In this document: positions 30,000 through 34,307 of the stretch, piece after piece
Position numbering within the stretch: position 1 is the stretch's first letter
Layout of the letters: each line of letters opens with the position of its first letter
Source: Deltaproteobacteria bacterium
GTDB taxonomy: Bacteria; Desulfobacterota; Desulfuromonadia; Geobacterales; Pseudopelobacteraceae
Assembly (NCBI GenBank): GCA_014380135.1
Contig: JACMKN010000206.1
Location: 1-34,307, forward strand
Direction: 5' to 3'
Length of the DNA: 34,307 nucleotides
Program-made: the position numbers and the translations under genes
The notes under the pieces: generated by a model
Seen by the model: the letters and a program-made list of their open reading frames with translations, nothing else
Told to the model about the DNA's origin: nothing
The model's database searches: none

Positions 30000-31250
30000 A
30001 TGAGCATTCCTGTTCTGCGCAAGTTCAAGCCGATCGCCATGTTCTATCTGAATCTGAGTCTGGTGATATCTCTGGTAGTTGTGGCTATCTACCTGGGCAT
30101 CTATATGCGCAACAATCGCCTGCTGATCGAGTCGGTCAGGCAGCAGGCCGTATCCTGCTTTGATCTGATTGTCAAGGTAAGGCGCTGGAATGTGGATTAT
30201 GACGGTATTTATGTTGTAAAGAAACCGGGCATGGAGTCCAACCGTTTTTTGCATGAAGTCGGGATCGAGCCGGACATAGCGACGACTGACGGACGCATCT
30301 TTACGCTACGCAATCATGCCATCATGACCAGCGAGATCTCCAGAATTCTCAGGGAGTATAACGGCGTACAGTTTCGTATCACCAGCCGGCAGCTGCTCAA
30401 CAAGGACAATGCTCCCGACGGCTTTGAACTGAAAGCCCTCAAAAAGTTCGACCAGGGCGAACCGGAATTCTGGGCGATAGAAACCGGAACCGACGGTCCG
30501 TTGTACCGTTACATGGCGCCCCTCGTGATGGAGCACTCCTGCCAGAAATGCCATTCCGGCTTTGGCTACAAAGTAGGCGATATCCGGGGAGGGATCAGTG
30601 TCAGCATCCCCTTCGACAAGATTGCCCGCGAGATGACCCTAAACCGCCGCGTTATTATCGGCCTGTCCGTGCTGACCCTGGCTCTGTTGCTCGGTTCTTC
30701 CTACATCATGCTGAACCAGCTGATCGGCAAAATCGATTCGGCCCAGCGTGCGCTGCATGAGGCCTCCATCTCGGACGAGTTGACCGGGCTGCGCAATCGC
30801 CGTTTTCTGATGTCACGATTCAACGAAGAGTTTGAGCGTGCCAGGCGCCACAACACACCGCTTGGATTTCTGATGATGGATCTTGATCATTTCAAGAAGA
30901 TCAACGACAGCTTCGGACATCCCTTTGGCGACCTGGTGCTGAAGGGTGTCGCCGGGATCATTTCCGGCGCGATGCGCGAGTACGATGTGGCCGCCAGGTA
31001 TGGCGGAGAAGAGTTTGCCGTTCTGGTGCCGGAAACGAAGCGCCAGGATCTGGTCGCCCTGGCGGAACGCATCCGTGAACAGCTCGAAAATCAGGATATT
31101 TCCGATGCAAACAGCACCGTTCGGGTTACTGTCAGCATCGGGGTCACCTCGCTTGATGATAACGATACACCGGAAACACTGTTGAAAAGGGCCGATAATG
31201 CCCTGTACCAGGCCAAGAATGAAGGGCGCAACCGGACGGTGCTGTTGTGA
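30000..31250 (+). CDS. Diguanylate cyclase with DUF3365/Tll0287-like periplasmic haem-binding domain
   Basis: Two TM segments flank a domain containing 'MEHSCQKCHSGFGYKVGDIRGGISVSIPF' (CxxCH); GGDEF domain with ARYGGEEF and an REYD I-site five residues upstream. Confidence 0.88.
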   Translation: MSIPVLRKFKPIAMFYLNLSLVISLVVVAIYLGIYMRNNRLLIESVRQQAVSCFDLIVKVRRWNVDYDGIYVVKKPGMESNRFLHEVGIEPDIATTDGRIFTLRNHAIMTSEISRILREYNGVQFRITSRQLLNKDNAPDGFELKALKKFDQGEPEFWAIETGTDGPLYRYMAPLVMEHSCQKCHSGFGYKVGDIRGGISVSIPFDKIAREMTLNRRVIIGLSVLTLALLLGSSYIMLNQLIGKIDSAQRALHEASISDELTGLRNRRFLMSRFNEEFERARRHNTPLGFLMMDLDHFKKINDSFGHPFGDLVLKGVAGIISGAMREYDVAARYGGEEFAVLVPETKRQDLVALAERIREQLENQDISDANSTVRVTVSIGVTSLDDNDTPETLLKRADNALYQAKNEGRNRTVLL

Positions 31251-31266
31251 GGTTTGCTCCGACTTT

Positions 31267-32256
31267 TCAGATCCCGCTGGAAACCAGCCTGCTTCTCCCC
31301 GATGAAAGCCCTTCAAATCTGAAGCGTCCCAGGTAAACGCCCCCTCTGTACAATCCGGTTTCTCCCGGCGGGAGATACTGCCCGCTGGTGTTGCTGAGCT
31401 GTCCGGAAAAACGGTTGTAGATGCCGCCGCCATAACTTTCTTCCGTAATGGGGAGTTGGAATGTGGCCAGGCGGGCGCTGTTGCCGGGCAGAGCCGGGAA
31501 AACCGCCGCCGTGGCCGCCTCGGCCAGGGAACCGGCCGAAACCCGTTGCAGATAGCCGCTGTAGTTGGCCGTCACCTTTGCCGAAAGCTGCAGCCGGGCG
31601 GTGCCGGAACCTGTCAGATGCAGGTCGTAGCGCGGCTGCCATCCGATTTCCGAGGTGGCATAGCGTACGCTCATCCTGCCGCGGGTTGGCGTGACGCTGA
31701 TGCGTGCCGTACTTTCCCCGCTTCTGCCGCTTCTTTTGATTGCCGCAATGCGGCTGTCGATTCTCTTTATCTCCTGTTCGGTCCTGCGGCGGGCGGTGTA
31801 GACCGCTTCCAGCTGGGCAATGGCAAAGTCGGTTCCCTGACGGATGGCCTGCATCGGATCAGGATTGGCCTTGGTCTTGCGGGGAGCCTTGCCGCTCTGG
31901 GACTTGGCGGCCGCCTTGAAAATCTCTTCGCGGGTCGCCAGGGCCTGCAGACGGTCCTCCAGTCGCTGACGCTGTTCGCTCAGCGCATCCAGTTCCTTGC
32001 CGCTTTTGCCCTCCTGGCGCGCGGCTCTGATCTCCACCCCCAGAATAGTCGTGCCGGGAGCCGGGACCACTTTCAGGGTGCCCTCCAGCAAGCCCGCTTC
32101 CAGCGGCAGCTCTGCGAGCCCTTTTATTGCGACCGCTTCACGCTCGAAAACAGCGCCGTCGCTGTAGAAAGTGATGCTGCCGCCGGCCTGGGCCGCGCTG
32201 GCGGTTACGGTTAGTGCGAAAATGCCTGCAATTGAAGTTATCTTCATAAGGTTCAC
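31267..32256 (-). CDS. Exported DUF4139-like protein (short form)
   Basis: Signal peptide 'MKITSIAGIFALTVTASAAQA'; 'ITFYSDGAVFEREAVAIKG'; coiled coil; 'RYATSEIGWQPRYDLHL...AKVTANYSGY'; 'LPPGETGLYRGGVYLGR'. Confidence 0.6.
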   Translation of the reverse strand: MNLMKITSIAGIFALTVTASAAQAGGSITFYSDGAVFEREAVAIKGLAELPLEAGLLEGTLKVVPAPGTTILGVEIRAARQEGKSGKELDALSEQRQRLEDRLQALATREEIFKAAAKSQSGKAPRKTKANPDPMQAIRQGTDFAIAQLEAVYTARRRTEQEIKRIDSRIAAIKRSGRSGESTARISVTPTRGRMSVRYATSEIGWQPRYDLHLTGSGTARLQLSAKVTANYSGYLQRVSAGSLAEAATAAVFPALPGNSARLATFQLPITEESYGGGIYNRFSGQLSNTSGQYLPPGETGLYRGGVYLGRFRFEGLSSGRSRLVSSGI

Positions 32257-32305
32257 CCTTTTTATTTATCTTTAGTTCTACTTTGTCACAATAGAAAGCG
32301 ATCGC

Positions 32306-32971
32306 TCAGAGCAAATCTTTCCAATCCTTAAGGGCAGAAAGGTTCTTGATGAGGAGCGTTCTGCGGTTAAGCTTTTCGAGGAAATCTGCCTTGATAAAGT
32401 CGTTGAGAATCAGGGAGATTGTCTGCCGCGTGGTGCCAACCAGCAGGGCGATATCCTCTGTGCTCAGTCCCAGTTCGACGACCGTGCCGTCACTGGTGTG
32501 ACGGCCCCGATCTGCCGCCGCTCCGATCAGGTACTCAACCAGCCGCCGCCGCACATCCTTAAAGACCAGACCTTCGATAGTCGAGATTGAGTTCTTGAGC
32601 AGGTCCCCCAGTACTTTGACCATGGTGAGTGACACCTCGGGAAGGGCAGACAGTTGTTGTTGGAACTTCGTGGTATTACAGACCAGGATTTCCGTGTCGT
32701 CCAAGGCCTGCACAAAGGCCCTGGTATGTGTGCTGTAGATATCGCCAGACTCAAGGAACGCGAGGGTGAATTCCTTGTCTTCGTAGGCAAGGTATACCCG
32801 CAGTTTTCCACTTTTAACAATGAAGATAAGGTTTTTTTCTTCGAAAGGTGAGTAAATCAGGTTTTTTTTGGGGAAACGCTGTGTGGTGAAGTCCTTGAGA
32901 AGGTTTTCATAATCGGGTGAGTTAAAAAGTCTCAGGAGATTCATCTCAGTCAGCTTCATCTTGGTAGGCAA
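32306..32971 (-). CDS. cooA: CRP/FNR-family regulator, probable CO-sensing CooA
   Basis: 'SGKLRVYLAYEDKEFTLAFLESGDIYSTHTRAFVQA' aligns by eye with CooA 'DGRLRVYLVGEEREISLFYLTSGDMFCMHSGCLVEA'; HTH 'DIALLVGTTRQTISLILNDFIKADF'; TTG start gives MPTK; next to cooC/cooS. Confidence 0.75.
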   Translation of the reverse strand: MPTKMKLTEMNLLRLFNSPDYENLLKDFTTQRFPKKNLIYSPFEEKNLIFIVKSGKLRVYLAYEDKEFTLAFLESGDIYSTHTRAFVQALDDTEILVCNTTKFQQQLSALPEVSLTMVKVLGDLLKNSISTIEGLVFKDVRRRLVEYLIGAAADRGRHTSDGTVVELGLSTEDIALLVGTTRQTISLILNDFIKADFLEKLNRRTLLIKNLSALKDWKDLL

Positions 32972-33066
32972 AGTTTCTCCTTTCCGTAGCTTGCTTAAGA
33001 CTTGCTGGCAGGTAATGCATAGAGGGACTGTTTACTTGGAAAAAGTGAAGTTCAGTTTACATATGA

Positions 33067-33086
33067 GGTCTTTGTAAGTAAAGACC
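33067..33086. promoter_or_regulatory. Inverted repeat upstream of cooA, candidate operator
   Basis: GGTCTTT-gtaagt-AAAGACC in the 186-bp AT-rich gap between cooC and cooA; no T run on either side. Confidence 0.45.
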
Positions 33087-33157
33087 GAAACTTCCAACCC
33101 AAAGCTGATCCTTTATATATTTTTTATGCAAATAGGCAGCATCTCTTGAAATCATAA

Positions 33158-34045
33158 TTACAATTCCAGATCAAGGCGCTGCCTTTCGCTGCCGGTCAGG
33201 CGAGCGGCAATCCGGTCCTTTATATCACGCACTTCCGCGAGAGAATTAAACGCTGCTTTGTCTGGTGCCGTATTTTCCTGGTCGGCCCGTTTGATCTCTT
33301 CACTGTAGGTAATGAACCCGAGCAGCCGATTGTGGGGAATTGCCGTCTCAATCAGACGCCGGTCCATGTCGTCGCGTACTTTGCTGCCGACAACAAAGAC
33401 CTGCTTAATGCCGACGTCTTCAGCCAGCTTCATGATCTGATAGGCGGTCTGAATACTGCGTTGTCCCGGTTCGACCACGACCACCAGTGCATCGACGGAT
33501 TCGGCCGTTCTCCTGCCGAGGTGTTCCAGGCCGGCCTCCATATCCATGATTACCACATCATCCCGCTTCAAAAGAAGATGTGCCATCAGGCGCCTGACCA
33601 GGGTGCTTTCAGGGCAGGCGCAGCCGCTACCGCCACTTTCCAGCGTCCCCATCCACAAAAAACGTATCCCATCATGGGTCAGGCAGAATTTTTCCGGCAG
33701 ATCACTCACAGTTGGATTGAGTTTGAACATCGTTCCGTATCCACCGGTTGCCCCTGTTCGCTCCTCTGCCAGTTCCTTCATTTTGGCAATCGGCTGCAGC
33801 CGACTAGCCAGCTCGTGCGGAATACCCAATGAAGTGGCGAGATTTGCATCTGGGTCGGCGTCGATTGCCAGTACCCGACTGCCGTCGTTTGCGAAGGCGC
33901 GGGCAAGCATGCTGGCCAGAGTAGTTTTACCCACTCCACCCTTGCCGGTAATCGCAATCTTGATCCCTTTCGAAAGCGGCCTGGTGTCTGCATGATGGTG
34001 CTGTTGGTGGGAGTGCTCTTCGCACTGATCATGTTGATCGCACAT
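33158..34045 (-). CDS. cooC: CODH nickel-insertion ATPase CooC with His/Cys-rich N-terminal extension
   Basis: Deviant Walker A ITGKGGVGKTTLASMLA; AIDADPDANLATSLG; GSGCACPESTLVRRLMAHLLL (CxC); N-terminus MCDQHDQCEEHSHQQHHHADTR; GGAG RBS upstream. Confidence 0.9.
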   Translation of the reverse strand: MCDQHDQCEEHSHQQHHHADTRPLSKGIKIAITGKGGVGKTTLASMLARAFANDGSRVLAIDADPDANLATSLGIPHELASRLQPIAKMKELAEERTGATGGYGTMFKLNPTVSDLPEKFCLTHDGIRFLWMGTLESGGSGCACPESTLVRRLMAHLLLKRDDVVIMDMEAGLEHLGRRTAESVDALVVVVEPGQRSIQTAYQIMKLAEDVGIKQVFVVGSKVRDDMDRRLIETAIPHNRLLGFITYSEEIKRADQENTAPDKAAFNSLAEVRDIKDRIAARLTGSERQRLDLEL

Positions 34046-34064
34046 GGTATCGTTATCTCCTTGT

Positions 34065-34092
34065 GGGGACGGGACTCTTCGGCCCCGTCCCC
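34065..34092 (-). repeat. GC-rich hairpin in the cooS-cooC intercistronic gap
   Basis: GGGGACGGG-actcttcggc-CCCGTCCCC, 9-bp perfect arms, ending just upstream of the cooC Shine-Dalgarno on the minus strand. Confidence 0.65.
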
Positions 34093-34104
34093 TCTGTATG
34101 AAGC

Positions 34105-34307
34105 CTATATTCCGAGCGATTTGCGGCGCTCGTCGATCACCGCCAAAAGTTTGTCAGCGGCCCGGTCCGGGTCGAGTTCGACGATAAAGTAGCCGCCCAG
34201 CAGCTCCTTGGCCGTTTCAGTCAGCAGTTCGGTCACCAGCGGCGACCCGGTTATCTGGGGCATGATTCCAAGGTGGGTAGGAATTCCAAGGGCCACGCTC
34301 CAGGTAC
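34105..34307 (-). CDS. cooS: Ni-CODH catalytic subunit CooS, C-terminal end (truncated by window edge)
   Basis: Frame open to the edge: '...TWSVALGIPTHLGIMPQITGSPLVTELLTETAKELLGGYFIVELDPDRAADKLLAVIDERRKSLGI*', matching the remembered CooS C-terminus. Confidence 0.85.
   Translation of the reverse strand, partial: TWSVALGIPTHLGIMPQITGSPLVTELLTETAKELLGGYFIVELDPDRAADKLLAVIDERRKSLGI

Noticed and set aside
1-34307. CRISPR arrays, tRNA/rRNA genes, transposases, phage genes
   Set aside because: No regularly spaced direct repeats, no tRNA/rRNA-like sequences and no transposase/integrase motifs noticed in the ORF translations.

Overview
The gene content looks like an accessory region of a Geobacteraceae/Desulfuromonadales-type genome (my inference). 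From left to right: (1) the end of a glycosyltransferase gene, a YfhO-like membrane protein and a trmN6-like methyltransferase whose 5' end carries a nested copy of a short dispersed repeat; (2) a minus-strand CheY plus a CheX-like protein with four MshEN-like repeats; (3) a PpiC-type prolyl isomerase; (4) about 25 kb of uninterrupted plus-strand signalling genes (6492-31250). These are REC-HK, a sigma-54 activator, two STAS proteins, CheA, CheW, MCP, CheR, CheD, CheB, several receivers, a soluble protein with two MCP-tip-like segments, three further HKs, a receiver-less CheB, a REC-PAS-GGDEF-EAL protein and a haem-c-type sensor fused to a diguanylate cyclase; (5) a minus-strand CO module (cooS end, cooC with a His-rich N-terminus, cooA-like regulator) followed by a short DUF4139-like gene. 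The leading candidate for an undescribed system is the chemosensory/STAS/c-di-GMP supercluster. It is preceded by a plausible sigma-54 promoter and a perfect 14-bp inverted repeat just downstream of its own enhancer-binding-protein gene. All calls come from reading the sequence and remembered family motifs; no searches were run.
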